Shown here: positions 1 through 9,292 of the stretch, in pieces
Position numbering within the stretch: position 1 is the first letter of the stretch
How the letters are laid out: the number at the start of each line of letters is the position of its first letter
Assembly: GCF_000468755.1 (NCBI RefSeq)
Contig: NZ_AWEZ01000045.1
Span: 208,713-272,712 of the forward strand
From: Olsenella profusa F0195
GTDB lineage: Bacteria; Actinomycetota; Coriobacteriia; Coriobacteriales; Atopobiaceae
Direction: 5' to 3'
Length of the DNA: 64,000 nt
Translations under genes and position numbers: made by a program
Notes under the pieces: generated by a model
Databases searched by the model: none
The model's input: only the letters and a program-made list of their open reading frames with translations
Told to the model about the DNA's origin: nothing

Positions 1-2
1 TC

Positions 3-260
3 TATGCGTTTTTGCTCACATACCAGGCCTGCAAGGGTAAGCTCGCCAAAAAGGAGGGCGAGTTTGGTGCCGAGATCAAGTTCCCCTATGTGTACGTCTC
101 CAGCGTTGACGAGTACCACGAGTACGAGAAGTACTTCGTTGACGCCGCGCCCTACTCCGACGACGAGATCAAGCAGCTCGCGGACATGGGCTTCGACGAC
201 CTCAACAAGTGGGCCACGACCCTCAGCATCGATGACGTCAGGGAGCGTCATGGCGCATGA
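3..260 (+). CDS. Sugar ABC transporter substrate-binding protein, C-terminal fragment
   Basis: The 5' part lies outside the window; 85 codons remain and end at a TGA. The visible tail is acidic and Lys/Tyr-rich, as in C-termini of periplasmic-type sugar-binding proteins, but no diagnostic motif can be seen in the fragment. The assignment rests on position: the next three genes are permease, double ATPase and permease of a ribose/galactose/arabinose-type importer, which always needs a binding protein. In this organism type it would be a membrane-anchored lipoprotein that captures a pentose outside the cell. The family is inferred from context more than from sequence. Confidence 0.55.
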   Translation, partial: YAFLLTYQACKGKLAKKEGEFGAEIKFPYVYVSSVDEYHEYEKYFVDAAPYSDDEIKQLADMGFDDLNKWATTLSIDDVRERHGA

Positions 261-362
261 CACATCCCTGCCGTTCCCTTGGGGGCATGCGGGGCGAGAG
301 GGAGTCCACATGGTTCCCGTCTGGGCGCTCTCTCGCATATCCACCAGGTGAGAGGATTATTG

Positions 363-1313
363 ATGCAAACGTCGCTCAAAAGGCCGCGGCAGAGCCAGTG
401 GCATGGCGTGGGGTTGCTGCTTCTCATTGCGCTTCTGCTTTGGGTCGTCTTCAAGGTCGCCGCGCCGGATACGTTTGGTGCGCCCGACAAGCTCATGTCA
501 TACCTCCAGTCGGCCCTCATCTACGCCATCGGTGGCTGTGGTCTGTACTTTATCTGCGTCATGGGCCTCTTCGACTTCTCGATCGGCTCGATGCTCGTAC
601 TCTCCGAGCTGCTGGCCATCGCCTTCATTCCCCAGCTGGGATGGGTGGCCATCATCGTCATCCCCATCCTGACCGGTCTCGTCCTAGGCACCCTCAACGG
701 GCTGGCATACATCAAGATGCATATCCCCTCGATCATCGTCACGACGGGCCTCTCGCTCATCTATGAGAGCCTCTCGGTGTGGGTCGCCAACATCAACGGC
801 ACCCGCCTTTCCGACTCATTCAAGCTCTTTGGCGCCTACCCCTGGAACCTGATCGTGGCCGTCGCTGCCTATCTGCTGTGTTGGTTCATCCTCAAGTACA
901 CCAAGGTGGGCACCTACACCAACGCCATTGGCGCCAACGAGCTCGTCGCAAGGAACATGGGCGTCGATGTGGATCGCTACAAGGCGATCGCCTTCATGCT
1001 GTGCGGTACCTTCATGGGCATCATGTCCATCCTGTACCTGGGCTACGGTACGGCACAGACCCCACTGACGGGCATGCTCTCCCAGGCGCTCAACTTCCAG
1101 CCGCTCATGGGCACGTTCTTCGGCCTCGCATTCAGGAAGTACGGGCACCCCGTGATCTCCATCCTCATCGGCGAGTACATCGTGGCCATGATCTTTGCGG
1201 GCTTCGTCGCGCTTGGCATGCCCACCACCGTCAACAACATCGTGACCGGCGCCACGCTCCTGGTCATCGTCACGCTCACCACCAGGCGCCGCAACGGCGC
1301 CGTCGTCAAGTAG
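363..1313 (+). CDS. Sugar ABC transporter permease (RbsC/AraH family)
   Basis: A 316-residue, very hydrophobic membrane protein with about eight to ten membrane segments and the BPD_transp_2 layout of RbsC, XylH and AraH. The conserved loop Gly-Leu-Phe-Asp-Phe-Ser-Ile-Gly (about residues 62-69) matches the DLSVG-type motif of these permeases. The ATG at 363 follows AGAGGA at suitable spacing; an upstream in-frame start at 279 has no such signal. The gene lies between a binding-protein tail and a double ATPase, 16 bases before the latter. With the second permease at 2836 it probably forms a heterodimeric pore for a pentose, most likely L-arabinose given the downstream isomerase. Confidence 0.88.
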   Translation: MQTSLKRPRQSQWHGVGLLLLIALLLWVVFKVAAPDTFGAPDKLMSYLQSALIYAIGGCGLYFICVMGLFDFSIGSMLVLSELLAIAFIPQLGWVAIIVIPILTGLVLGTLNGLAYIKMHIPSIIVTTGLSLIYESLSVWVANINGTRLSDSFKLFGAYPWNLIVAVAAYLLCWFILKYTKVGTYTNAIGANELVARNMGVDVDRYKAIAFMLCGTFMGIMSILYLGYGTAQTPLTGMLSQALNFQPLMGTFFGLAFRKYGHPVISILIGEYIVAMIFAGFVALGMPTTVNNIVTGATLLVIVTLTTRRRNGAVVK

Positions 1314-1329
1314 GAGGGGAGGACGCATC

Positions 1330-2823
1330 ATGGCACACGACATCATGCTTCGTGCGGTGGGCATCGACAGGCGGTTTGGCCCCACCCATGCCGTGGATCA
1401 CGTCTCCCTTGACTTCCACAAGGGAGAGATCCACGCGCTCATCGGTGAGAACGGTTCCGGCAAGTCCACGTTCACGAACATGCTCACGGGCATCATCCCC
1501 ATCGGGGAGGGCAGCTTCGAGCTGGACGGGGAGAGGATCGCCCCCAAGAACCAGGTTGACGCGAACCATCACGGTGCCGCCGTCATCGTTCAGGAGCAGG
1601 GCACCCTCGACGGCCTGACCGTGGCCGAGAACATGTTCTTGGGCGACGAGGGACAGTTCATGAAGGGTGGCATCAAGAACGCCGCCGCCATGCTCAAAAG
1701 GGCCCAGGAGCTGCTCGACGACTATGGGCTGAGCCACATACGGGCAGCCGACCCCATCGAGCACTACGCGTTCGAGGACCGCAAGCTCGTCGAGATCGTG
1801 AAGTCCACCTGGTTCAAGCCCAAGGTGCTCGTCGTGGACGAGACGACGACGGCCCTCAGCCAGAACGGCCGCCACAAGCTCTTCGACATCATGAACTCCA
1901 TCCGTGACGATGGCCGTACGGTCATCTTCATCAGCCATGACATGACCGAGGTCCTGGCGATGTCCGACACGATCTCCATCCTGCGCGATGGGGAGTTCGT
2001 CAAGACCGTGTCGGCCAGGGACGTCACCGAGGACGACCTCAAGACCCTCATGGTCGGTCGCCGGATGAGCGCTCATTACTATCGAGAGGACTATGGCGAG
2101 TCCCTGGCGAGCGACGTGGCGCTCTCGATGCGCAACGTGAGCGTCCCCGGCGAGCTCGAGGACGTCTCGCTCGATCTGCACAGGGGAGAGATCCTGGGCA
2201 TCGGCGGCCTCTCCGAGTGCGGCATGCACGAGGTCGGCAAGGCGCTCTTTGGTGCCTCCTATGACCGCAGCGGCGAGGTCACGCTCGCAGACGGCACACC
2301 GGTCGACGGCATCGACACTGCCATCGACCACTCCATCGCCTATGCCTCCAAGGACCGTGACAACGAGTCTCTGCTCATCGCCGACACCATTCAGGACAAC
2401 ATCACGCTGCCCTCCCTACGCAAGATGGGGCTGCCCCTCCTTGGCACGCGGCAGCGCGCGTTCGCCGAGAGGTATGCCAGGGAGATGTCGGTCAAGATGG
2501 TGGACGTGAGCCAGTTCGTCTCGGCGCTCTCGGGTGGCAACAGGCAGAAGGTGGTCCTTGCCCGCTGGCTGGGCGCCGAGTCCGACGTCCTCCTGCTCGA
2601 CTCTCCCACGCGCGGCATAGACATCAAGGTCAAGGCCGACATATACGACCTGCTCGACCAGATGCGCAGGGAGGGCAAGGCCATCCTCGTGATCTCCGAG
2701 GAGATCATGGAGCTCATCGGCATGTGCGATCGCATTCTCGTGATGAGGGACCACAGGGTCGCCGGCGAGCTCGCGCGCTCCAAGGACATGACCGAGCAAG
2801 ACCTCATCTCCCTGATGGTTTAG
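1330..2823 (+). CDS. Sugar ABC transporter ATP-binding protein, two ABC domains (RbsA/MglA/AraG type)
   Basis: At 497 residues it has the length typical of the fused RbsA/AraG ATPases. Domain 1 carries a full Walker A, GENGSGKST (about residues 39-47), and a Walker B ending VVDET. Domain 2 (about residues 255-497) has a degenerate P-loop (GLSECGMHE) but a good signature, LSGGNRQK, and a Walker B with LLLDSPTRG. This asymmetry, with only one canonical nucleotide site, is normal for the family. It energises import through the two adjacent permeases. An AGGAGGGGAGG-like stretch precedes the ATG. Confidence 0.92.
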   Translation: MAHDIMLRAVGIDRRFGPTHAVDHVSLDFHKGEIHALIGENGSGKSTFTNMLTGIIPIGEGSFELDGERIAPKNQVDANHHGAAVIVQEQGTLDGLTVAENMFLGDEGQFMKGGIKNAAAMLKRAQELLDDYGLSHIRAADPIEHYAFEDRKLVEIVKSTWFKPKVLVVDETTTALSQNGRHKLFDIMNSIRDDGRTVIFISHDMTEVLAMSDTISILRDGEFVKTVSARDVTEDDLKTLMVGRRMSAHYYREDYGESLASDVALSMRNVSVPGELEDVSLDLHRGEILGIGGLSECGMHEVGKALFGASYDRSGEVTLADGTPVDGIDTAIDHSIAYASKDRDNESLLIADTIQDNITLPSLRKMGLPLLGTRQRAFAERYAREMSVKMVDVSQFVSALSGGNRQKVVLARWLGAESDVLLLDSPTRGIDIKVKADIYDLLDQMRREGKAILVISEEIMELIGMCDRILVMRDHRVAGELARSKDMTEQDLISLMV

Positions 2824-2835
2824 GAGGCACACGAG

Positions 2836-3825
2836 ATGACTGACACCAAGACCGCCTCGGTGACCGTCGCCGGGGACCCCCAGGACGGCAAGGGGGGCAT
2901 CCTCTCGCGGATCAACGTCCGTTCCGTCCTGCCGCTGTTGGGCTTTCTGCTCATCCTCGGATTCTTTGCCGTGGCGACGGGGGGTTCCATCGTTCATCCC
3001 AAGAACGTGAGGCTCATCCTCAACTCGACCTATGCGCTCATGATCGCCTCCATCGGCGTGTTCATGATCATGTCCATGGGATCGCTCGACTTCTCACAGG
3101 GCTCCATGATCGGCGTGTCCTGCATCGTGGTGTGCACGCTGTCCAACGTCAACCCAATCCTTGCCGTCGTGGGTGGCGTGGCGACCGGTGCTCTCATCGG
3201 CGCCGTCAACGCCTACTTCCACGTGCGTCGCCAGATAGCATCGTTCATCGTCACGATCTGCACCATGTTCCTGCTTCGTGGCGTGGTCGCCTTCCTGACG
3301 ACGAACTCGCCCGCTCAGGGCGCTGGCTACCTGCAGAGCCAACTCAATGACCCCACGCTGCTCCTGGCAATCACCATCGGCTGCCTCGTGGTCTTCTACC
3401 TGGCCTTTACCTTCACCCCCCTGGGGGCCAGCCTCAAGGCCATCGGTGCTGGACAGACCGCCGCACGCTTTGCGGGTGTCAATGTGCCGCGCACCAAGGC
3501 CCTCGTCTACATCGCCGCGGGTGCCATCACCGGCTTCGCGGCGTTCGTCCTCGCCATTCGCAACGGCTCGGTGACCGCCACAGGCGGCAGCATGATGGAG
3601 ACGCAGATAATGCTGGCATTGGTGCTGGGTGGTCTGCCCATCTCGGGTGGTGCGAAGGTACGTTTCTCCAACATCGTCGTCGGTGTCCTCACATACTGCA
3701 TCCTCGACCGTGGCCTGTCGATGATGGGGCTTGAGGCGGCCCCCAAGCAGCTCGTCATGGGCATCGTCTTTCTGGTGTTTCTTGCCCTCTTCTCCGATCG
3801 CGAGGCCAACCAGGTCATCAAGTAG
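2836..3825 (+). CDS. Second sugar ABC transporter permease (RbsC family)
   Basis: A 329-residue permease starting 12 bases after the ATPase and preceded by TAGGAGGCAC. A soluble N-terminus of about 30 residues leads into repeated hydrophobic segments. The loop MGSLDFSQGS (about residues 76-85) corresponds to the conserved DLSVG region, and the segment with LGASLKAIGAGQTAARFAGV matches the cytoplasmic coupling loop of RbsC-like proteins. Two different permeases around one ATPase indicate a heterodimeric transporter. It ends 42 bases before araA, and co-transcription is likely. Confidence 0.88.
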   Translation: MTDTKTASVTVAGDPQDGKGGILSRINVRSVLPLLGFLLILGFFAVATGGSIVHPKNVRLILNSTYALMIASIGVFMIMSMGSLDFSQGSMIGVSCIVVCTLSNVNPILAVVGGVATGALIGAVNAYFHVRRQIASFIVTICTMFLLRGVVAFLTTNSPAQGAGYLQSQLNDPTLLLAITIGCLVVFYLAFTFTPLGASLKAIGAGQTAARFAGVNVPRTKALVYIAAGAITGFAAFVLAIRNGSVTATGGSMMETQIMLALVLGGLPISGGAKVRFSNIVVGVLTYCILDRGLSMMGLEAAPKQLVMGIVFLVFLALFSDREANQVIK

Positions 3826-3867
3826 CCATCTTTCAATCGTACACGTATGTCACTAGGAGGTATTGTC

Positions 3868-5364
3868 ATGCTTGGCATCAAGAGATATCAGTTCTGGTTC
3901 TGCCCCTGCACGCAGGACCTCTATGGCGACGAGGTCCTCGCCCACGTTGCGGAGCACTCCGCCGAGGTCGTCGGTGCCCTCAACGCCAGCGACGAGGTTC
4001 CCTATGAGGTCGTGCTCAAGCCCAACCTGCTGACCTCCGACGTCATCCAGGCCACCTTCGATGCTGCGAACGCCGATGACTCGTGTGCCGGCATCATCAC
4101 CTGGGCGCATACCTTCTCGCCGGCAAAGTCCTACATCCACGGCCTGCAGGACCTGAGGAAGCCCCTCTGCCAGTTTGCGACCCAATACAATGAGGAGATT
4201 CCCTGGGACACCATAGACATGGACTTCATGAACGAGAACCAGGCAGCTCACGGCGAACGCGAGCTGGGCCATATCTTTGCCCGCATGCGCTGGGCGCACA
4301 AGGTGGTCTTTGGACATTGGAGGGATCGTGACGTCCAGGCGGACCTGGGCCGCTGGATGCGTGTCGCCGTTGGCGTCAACGAGAGCCGTGCCATCCGCGT
4401 GTGCCGCTTTGCGGACACCATGCGCAACGTGGCAGTGACCGACGGCGACAAGGTCGAGGCCGAGGTCAGGCTGGGGTGGACCGTTGACGCCTGGCCTGTG
4501 AACGACCTCGTCCCCTATGTCGAATCCGTCCTTGATGCCGAGGCAAAGGCCCTTGCCGACGAGTACTACGAGACCTATGACCTTGTGCTCGATGGTCGCG
4601 ATCCCAAGGAGTTCCGCCGTCACGTCGAGGTGCAGGCGGCCCAGGAGATTGGCATCGAGCGCTTCCTGACGGAGCACGACTACAATGCCTTCTCCGACCA
4701 CTTCGGCGACCTTGGGGCCCTCAGGCAGCTCCCGTCCCTGGCCGTACAGCGCCTCATGCAGAAGGGGTTTGGCTTTGGCCCCGAGGGCGACTGGAAGACG
4801 CCCGCCCTGGTTCGCCTCATGAAGGTCATGACGGCCGGCATGAAGGGCGCTCGCGGCTCTGCGTTGATGGAGGACTACACCTACAACCTGGTCAGAGGCA
4901 AGGAGGGCATCCTCGAGTCCCACATGGCAGAGGTCGATCCCTCCGTTGCGGAGGGGAGGATCGCCATGCGCGTGACCCCACTCTCCATGGGCGAGCGCGA
5001 GGACCCCGCACGCCTCATCTTCACGGGAAAGACGGGGCCTGCCATCGCCACGTCCCTCGTTGACATGGGCAACCGCTTCCGCCTCATCATTCAGGACGTC
5101 GATTGCAAGAAGGTCGAGAGGCCCATGCCCCTGCTGCCGACCGGCACCCTGTTCTGGGAGCCTCGCCCCAACCTCAGGGTGGGTACCACGGCCTGGATCT
5201 ATGCGGGCGGCGCCCACCATACGGCCATGTCCTTCGATCTCTCTGCCGATCAGATGGCCGACTGGGCGGAGCTCATGGGCATCGAGCCCGTCATCATCGA
5301 CGCCAACACCAACCTGCGCGACTTTCAGCGCGACCTCAAGTTGGGCGAGATCTGCTACCGCTAG
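3868..5364 (+). CDS. araA: L-arabinose isomerase
   Basis: Converts L-arabinose to L-ribulose, the first intracellular step of arabinose use. The 498-residue product matches AraA over its whole length (family about 475-500). It carries the conserved block HTFSPAK, then IDMDFMNENQ, and the metal/catalytic residues: Glu in EGDWKT, Glu in MEDYTY, His in SHMAEV and His in GGAHHT. The start at 3868 is chosen because TAGGAGG lies at 3854-3860; an upstream in-frame ATG at 3847 would place this ribosome site inside the gene. It follows the transporter genes and precedes an FGGY kinase. No araD is present in the window. Confidence 0.96.
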   Translation: MLGIKRYQFWFCPCTQDLYGDEVLAHVAEHSAEVVGALNASDEVPYEVVLKPNLLTSDVIQATFDAANADDSCAGIITWAHTFSPAKSYIHGLQDLRKPLCQFATQYNEEIPWDTIDMDFMNENQAAHGERELGHIFARMRWAHKVVFGHWRDRDVQADLGRWMRVAVGVNESRAIRVCRFADTMRNVAVTDGDKVEAEVRLGWTVDAWPVNDLVPYVESVLDAEAKALADEYYETYDLVLDGRDPKEFRRHVEVQAAQEIGIERFLTEHDYNAFSDHFGDLGALRQLPSLAVQRLMQKGFGFGPEGDWKTPALVRLMKVMTAGMKGARGSALMEDYTYNLVRGKEGILESHMAEVDPSVAEGRIAMRVTPLSMGEREDPARLIFTGKTGPAIATSLVDMGNRFRLIIQDVDCKKVERPMPLLPTGTLFWEPRPNLRVGTTAWIYAGGAHHTAMSFDLSADQMADWAELMGIEPVIIDANTNLRDFQRDLKLGEICYR

Positions 5365-5450
5365 GCCCTGGATCGCTCGCATGGCGGCTTGAGCACATCC
5401 CCGGCCGCGCTCCCCCCTGGGACGCGGTCCCTTCCACAAGGAGGAGGACT

Positions 5451-7058
5451 ATGGCACGAGGCAGTCAGGACATCAAGTACGACCTCGACGCGGGCACGTG
5501 CGTTCTCGGCTTGGAGTACGGCTCCACGCGCATCAAGGCGGTGCTCATCGACTCTGCCAACGAACCAGTGGCCATAGGCACCTTCGACTGGCAAAACAGC
5601 TTTGACGGCACCTACTGGACCTACCCTGAAAAGGAGCTGCTGGGTGGCATGCAAGCCGCCTACGCCTCCCTCAAGGCGGATGTCAAGGCTCGTTACGGGA
5701 TGACGCTCCGCCGCATCGGGGCCATGGGCATCTCGGCCATGATGCATGGGTACCTGCCCTTTGACGCCGAGGGCACGCTGCTGGTTCCCTTTCGCACCTG
5801 GCGCAACACGACTGCGGCCCAGGCGGCCCGCGAGCTGTCCGACCTCCTTCGGTTCCATGTGCCCGAGCGCTGGAGCGTCAGCCACTTCTATCAGGCGGTG
5901 CTTGATGGGGAGGCGCATGTGCCGCACGTCTCCTTCCTCACGACGCTCGCGGGGTATGCCCATTGGAGGCTTACGGGCAAGCGGGTGCTTTCCGTTGGTG
6001 ACGCCTCGGGCATGTTCCCCATCGACTCCCTCACCAGGGACTACGATGCAGCGATGCTGGACAGCCTTGACAGGGCCCTGGCCCAGAGGGGGGTCAGGAA
6101 GAGCTTCGGGGATCTGCTGCCCGAGGTACTGACTGCGGGGTCAGAGGCGGGGCGCCTGAGCGATGCGGGCGCACACCTCCTGGATGTGGGGGGTGACCTC
6201 GAGGCGGGCTGTCCCCTCTGTCCACCGGAGGGAGACGCCGGCACCGGTATGATGGCCACGAACTCCGTCGCCCGGCGTACGGGCAACGTGTCCGCAGGCA
6301 CGTCGGTTTTCTCGATGGTGGTGTTGGAGCATCCCCTCAGGGATGCGACGCTGTCCCAGATCGACCTGGTGGCGACGCCCGTTGGCGATCCCGTTGCGAT
6401 GATTCACTGCAACAACTGCACGTCCGACATAAACGACTGGGTCGAGCTCCTGATGGACTACTCCCAGACCATGGGAACCCCCGTGGACAGGGGCGACGTC
6501 TACACCACGCTCTTCAATGCGGCGCTTGGCGCCGACAGGGACGCGGGTGGCCTCGTGAGCCTGCCGTTCGTTTCCGGAGAGACGGTCATGGGCGTGCGGA
6601 CGGGCCACCCGCTCTTCATGCGCAAGCGAAACGCACGCTTCACCATCGCGAACTTCATGCGCATGAACGTCATGGCCGCCTTCGGGGCGCTTGCGGTAGG
6701 CCATGAGGCCCTCAAGGCCGAGGACGTGCGGATCGACAGGCTCTATGCGCATGGTGGCATGTTCAAGACGCCCGGGGTCGCCCAGACGATCCTCGCGGCC
6801 GCGCTTGACGTGCCCGTGACCGTGATGGCGACGGCAGGGGAGGGCGGTGCCTGGGGTCAGGCGCTAGCCGCATCCTACATGCTCAATGGGGGAGAGGGAG
6901 AGTCTCTCGCCGACTTCCTGTCCCGGCGCGTCTTCTCGAACATGGCGAGCGTCACGATTGGGCCCGACGCGGACGATGTGGCGGGTTACAGGACCTTTCT
7001 GAAGGACTTCACGAAGGGCAACGAGGTCGAGAAGGCCGCCGAACGACACTTTGCCTGA
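5451..7058 (+). CDS. FGGY-family carbohydrate kinase, probable L-ribulokinase
   Basis: A 535-residue FGGY sugar kinase with the ASKHA-fold start LGLEYGSTRIKAVLID (about residues 19-34), a SAMMHGYLPFD substrate/active-site region and GNVSAGTSVFSMV near the middle. It starts at an ATG preceded by AAGGAGGAGG. It lies directly downstream of araA, so phosphorylation of L-ribulose is the natural role. The sequence does not look like the classical E. coli AraB; it resembles the divergent kinases found beside araA in several anaerobes. Xylulokinase activity cannot be excluded from sequence alone. Confidence 0.8.
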   Translation: MARGSQDIKYDLDAGTCVLGLEYGSTRIKAVLIDSANEPVAIGTFDWQNSFDGTYWTYPEKELLGGMQAAYASLKADVKARYGMTLRRIGAMGISAMMHGYLPFDAEGTLLVPFRTWRNTTAAQAARELSDLLRFHVPERWSVSHFYQAVLDGEAHVPHVSFLTTLAGYAHWRLTGKRVLSVGDASGMFPIDSLTRDYDAAMLDSLDRALAQRGVRKSFGDLLPEVLTAGSEAGRLSDAGAHLLDVGGDLEAGCPLCPPEGDAGTGMMATNSVARRTGNVSAGTSVFSMVVLEHPLRDATLSQIDLVATPVGDPVAMIHCNNCTSDINDWVELLMDYSQTMGTPVDRGDVYTTLFNAALGADRDAGGLVSLPFVSGETVMGVRTGHPLFMRKRNARFTIANFMRMNVMAAFGALAVGHEALKAEDVRIDRLYAHGGMFKTPGVAQTILAAALDVPVTVMATAGEGGAWGQALAASYMLNGGEGESLADFLSRRVFSNMASVTIGPDADDVAGYRTFLKDFTKGNEVEKAAERHFA

Positions 7059-7083
7059 GGCCGACTCGTCACAGGCTCGTGTG

Positions 7084-8082
7084 CTAGAGGGTTCTCACGC
7101 TGTCCCGTTCGACGAACGAGGTCGAGATGTGGGTTGTGCACACAAAGCTCTGGGGGCTCTTGACCTGTGCCATGAGCTTCTGTACGGCCATGATCCCCAT
7201 GTCGTGCTTGGGAACGTGGATCGTCGTGAGGGCGGGAAGCATGACGGTGGCAATGGGCAGGTCGTCGAAGCCCACCAGCGAGACATCCTCGGGGACGCGG
7301 ATGCCTCGCTCGAGCAGGGCGCGCATCATGCCACAGGCCATGACGTCATTTTCAGCGAAGAACGCCGTCGGGAGCTCGGGGTTGGTGTCCAGCCACCTCT
7401 TGGAGTCCCGATAGGCCAGGGAGAGCGTGGTGCCCACGGTCACGCGGTACCTGTCCTCAAAGGACAGGCCGACCTCGGCGAGGGCATGCCTGCAGCCTCG
7501 CTCGCGCAGGGGGAAGTTGCGGATGACGGGGTCGCCCTTGAGGTAGCCGATGTGCTCGTGCCCGTGGGAGATGAGGTAGCGCACCGCACGGTACGAGGAG
7601 CTCTCGTTCGAGATGACGATGGACTCGATGAAGTCGTGGTAGCACCAACCGTCAACGATGACGAGTGGAACGGATGGGCTGTGAAGCGGCCTGTAGTCCT
7701 CCTCGTCCATCTCGGTTCCCAAGAGGACGATGCCCGAACCGACATCCTGGCACAGCCGTCGCATCTGCAGGGAGGAGTCGGGATCGCTCAGGTCTATGGT
7801 CACATAGCCCGTGCCCAGGCCATTCTTTCGGGCCTCACGCTCGACGCCATTGATGACCGCAGGATGGAAGTCCGACTCGTCGAGGACGAGGCCGCTTTTT
7901 CGGACGATCACGAACTGGATGCGCGTGAGACGGCTTGGGAGGTTGTATCTCAGCCTTTGCGCAGCGCTGAGGATGGCCTTGGAGGTCTCTCGCCTCACGC
8001 CGTGCTTATGGTTGAGTGCGTTGGAGACCGTTGCCGGCGAGAAGCCGGTCTCTCTGGCTATGTCGCGGATCGAGACGCCCAT
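7084..8082 (-). CDS. LacI/GalR-family transcriptional regulator
   Basis: A 332-residue regulator. The N-terminal helix-turn-helix VSIRDIARETGFSPATVSNA is typical of LacI members and is followed by a hinge near residue 45-60. The remainder is a periplasmic-binding-protein-like effector domain (segments with GTEMDEEDY, SLVGFDDLPIA). It converges on the arabinose kinase gene, 25 bases from its end, so it probably represses the arabinose operon with an arabinose-derived effector; the ligand is inferred from neighbours. Palindromes in its own upstream region suggest autoregulation. Confidence 0.9.
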   Translation of the reverse strand: MGVSIRDIARETGFSPATVSNALNHKHGVRRETSKAILSAAQRLRYNLPSRLTRIQFVIVRKSGLVLDESDFHPAVINGVEREARKNGLGTGYVTIDLSDPDSSLQMRRLCQDVGSGIVLLGTEMDEEDYRPLHSPSVPLVIVDGWCYHDFIESIVISNESSSYRAVRYLISHGHEHIGYLKGDPVIRNFPLRERGCRHALAEVGLSFEDRYRVTVGTTLSLAYRDSKRWLDTNPELPTAFFAENDVMACGMMRALLERGIRVPEDVSLVGFDDLPIATVMLPALTTIHVPKHDMGIMAVQKLMAQVKSPQSFVCTTHISTSFVERDSVRTL

Positions 8083-8095
8083 AATTCAGTCCAAA

Positions 8096-8124
8096 AAACG
8101 TTTATATCAGTGTTTACTACACTG
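8096..8124. promoter_or_regulatory. Operator-like palindromes upstream of the LacI-family gene
   Basis: Two inverted repeats lie within the 42 bases in front of the regulator start. AAACGTTT (8096-8103) has the central CG typical of LacI-family operators. CAGTGT-N5-ACACTG lies at 8108-8124. The block also contains a TATAAA on the minus strand that could be a -10 element. Binding is inferred only from symmetry and position. Confidence 0.4.
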
Positions 8125-8176
8125 TACCCTATCGAGCGGAGCAGGCCCGCGGCATCGAAGGCCCACGGCTCGTGCC

Positions 8177-9226
8177 CTAGTACACCATGCCCATGACCTC
8201 GCGCACCTCGTCGAGCGTCCTGGTGGCAATCTCGTTGGCACGGCGGTTGCCGTCATGGATCACGTCCCTGACGTAGTCCAGGTCGCCCTCGTACTGGTGG
8301 CGCCGCTCGCGGATGGGGGCGAAGCAGTCATTCACGGCCTGCGTCACGTACTGCTTGAGCTGACCGGCACCGCCCCCACCGATCTCCGCGGCAATGTCTG
8401 CGGGGTCGCGGCTGGTACAGATGCCGGCAGTGGTGAGCAGTGCGGACACGCCGGGACGGTTCTCGGGATCGAACGTGATGGTGCGCTCGGAGTCGGTCTT
8501 GGACTTCCTGATGAGCCTGGCCGTCTCCTCTGGCGTCATGCTGATGGAGATGGCGTTGCCATAGCTCTTGCTCATCTTGCGGCCGTCGAGGCCGGGGATG
8601 AGCGGCGTCGACGTGAGGAGGCCCGCCACGTCGGGGAAGACCCTGCCATAGCGCTCGTTGAAGCGGCGGGCGATCCTTGCCGCCATCTCGATGTGGGGGA
8701 GCTGGTCGCGTCCCACCGGCACGATGTTGCCCTTGCAGAACAGGATGTCGCAGGCCTGGTGCACGGGGTAGGTGAGCAGGAGTCCCGTGAGGGCGTGGCC
8801 AGACGCCGCCTGCTCGGCCTTGACGGTGGGGTTGCGCCTCATCTCCGTCTCGGTCACGAGCGAGAGGAACGGCAGCATGAGCTGGTTTGCCGCCGGCACG
8901 GCAGAGTGCGTGAAGATCATGGTCCTGGCGGGGTCGATGCCACAGGCGAGGTAGTCCATGACCATGTTATAGACGTTGTCCCGGACGTGTTCGGTGGTGT
9001 CACGGTCGGTGATGACCTGGTAGTCCGCGATGATGATGCTGGTGCTGACGCCCAGGTCCTGCAGGCGAACGCGCTCCTTGATGGTGCCAAAGTAGTGGCC
9101 AAGATGGAGTCGTCCGGTGGGACGGTCGCCCGTGAGCACGCGGTACCTGTCGGGGTTGGCCCCGAGGTCGTCCCGGATCTGGTTGCTGCGGCGCAATGCC
9201 GCCTCGTAGCTGCCCTCGTTTGGCAT
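8177..9226 (-). CDS. trpS: Tryptophanyl-tRNA synthetase
   Basis: A class I aminoacyl-tRNA synthetase charging tRNA-Trp, 349 residues as expected. The HIGH-equivalent HLGH lies in RPTGRLHLGHYFG (about residues 36-48) and the KMSKS loop is intact in GRKMSKSYGN. The core also contains ADYQVITDRD-like and LLTYPVHQACDIL segments typical of bacterial TrpS. It runs on the minus strand and stops 94 bases before the LacI-family start, apparently as its own unit. Confidence 0.97.
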   Translation of the reverse strand: MPNEGSYEAALRRSNQIRDDLGANPDRYRVLTGDRPTGRLHLGHYFGTIKERVRLQDLGVSTSIIIADYQVITDRDTTEHVRDNVYNMVMDYLACGIDPARTMIFTHSAVPAANQLMLPFLSLVTETEMRRNPTVKAEQAASGHALTGLLLTYPVHQACDILFCKGNIVPVGRDQLPHIEMAARIARRFNERYGRVFPDVAGLLTSTPLIPGLDGRKMSKSYGNAISISMTPEETARLIRKSKTDSERTITFDPENRPGVSALLTTAGICTSRDPADIAAEIGGGGAGQLKQYVTQAVNDCFAPIRERRHQYEGDLDYVRDVIHDGNRRANEIATRTLDEVREVMGMVY

Positions 9227-9292
9227 GTATGCTCCTCGTCATCCGATGTGCGACGCTCCCCATGATACGGCACCGGAGGCAGCGATGCGCCC

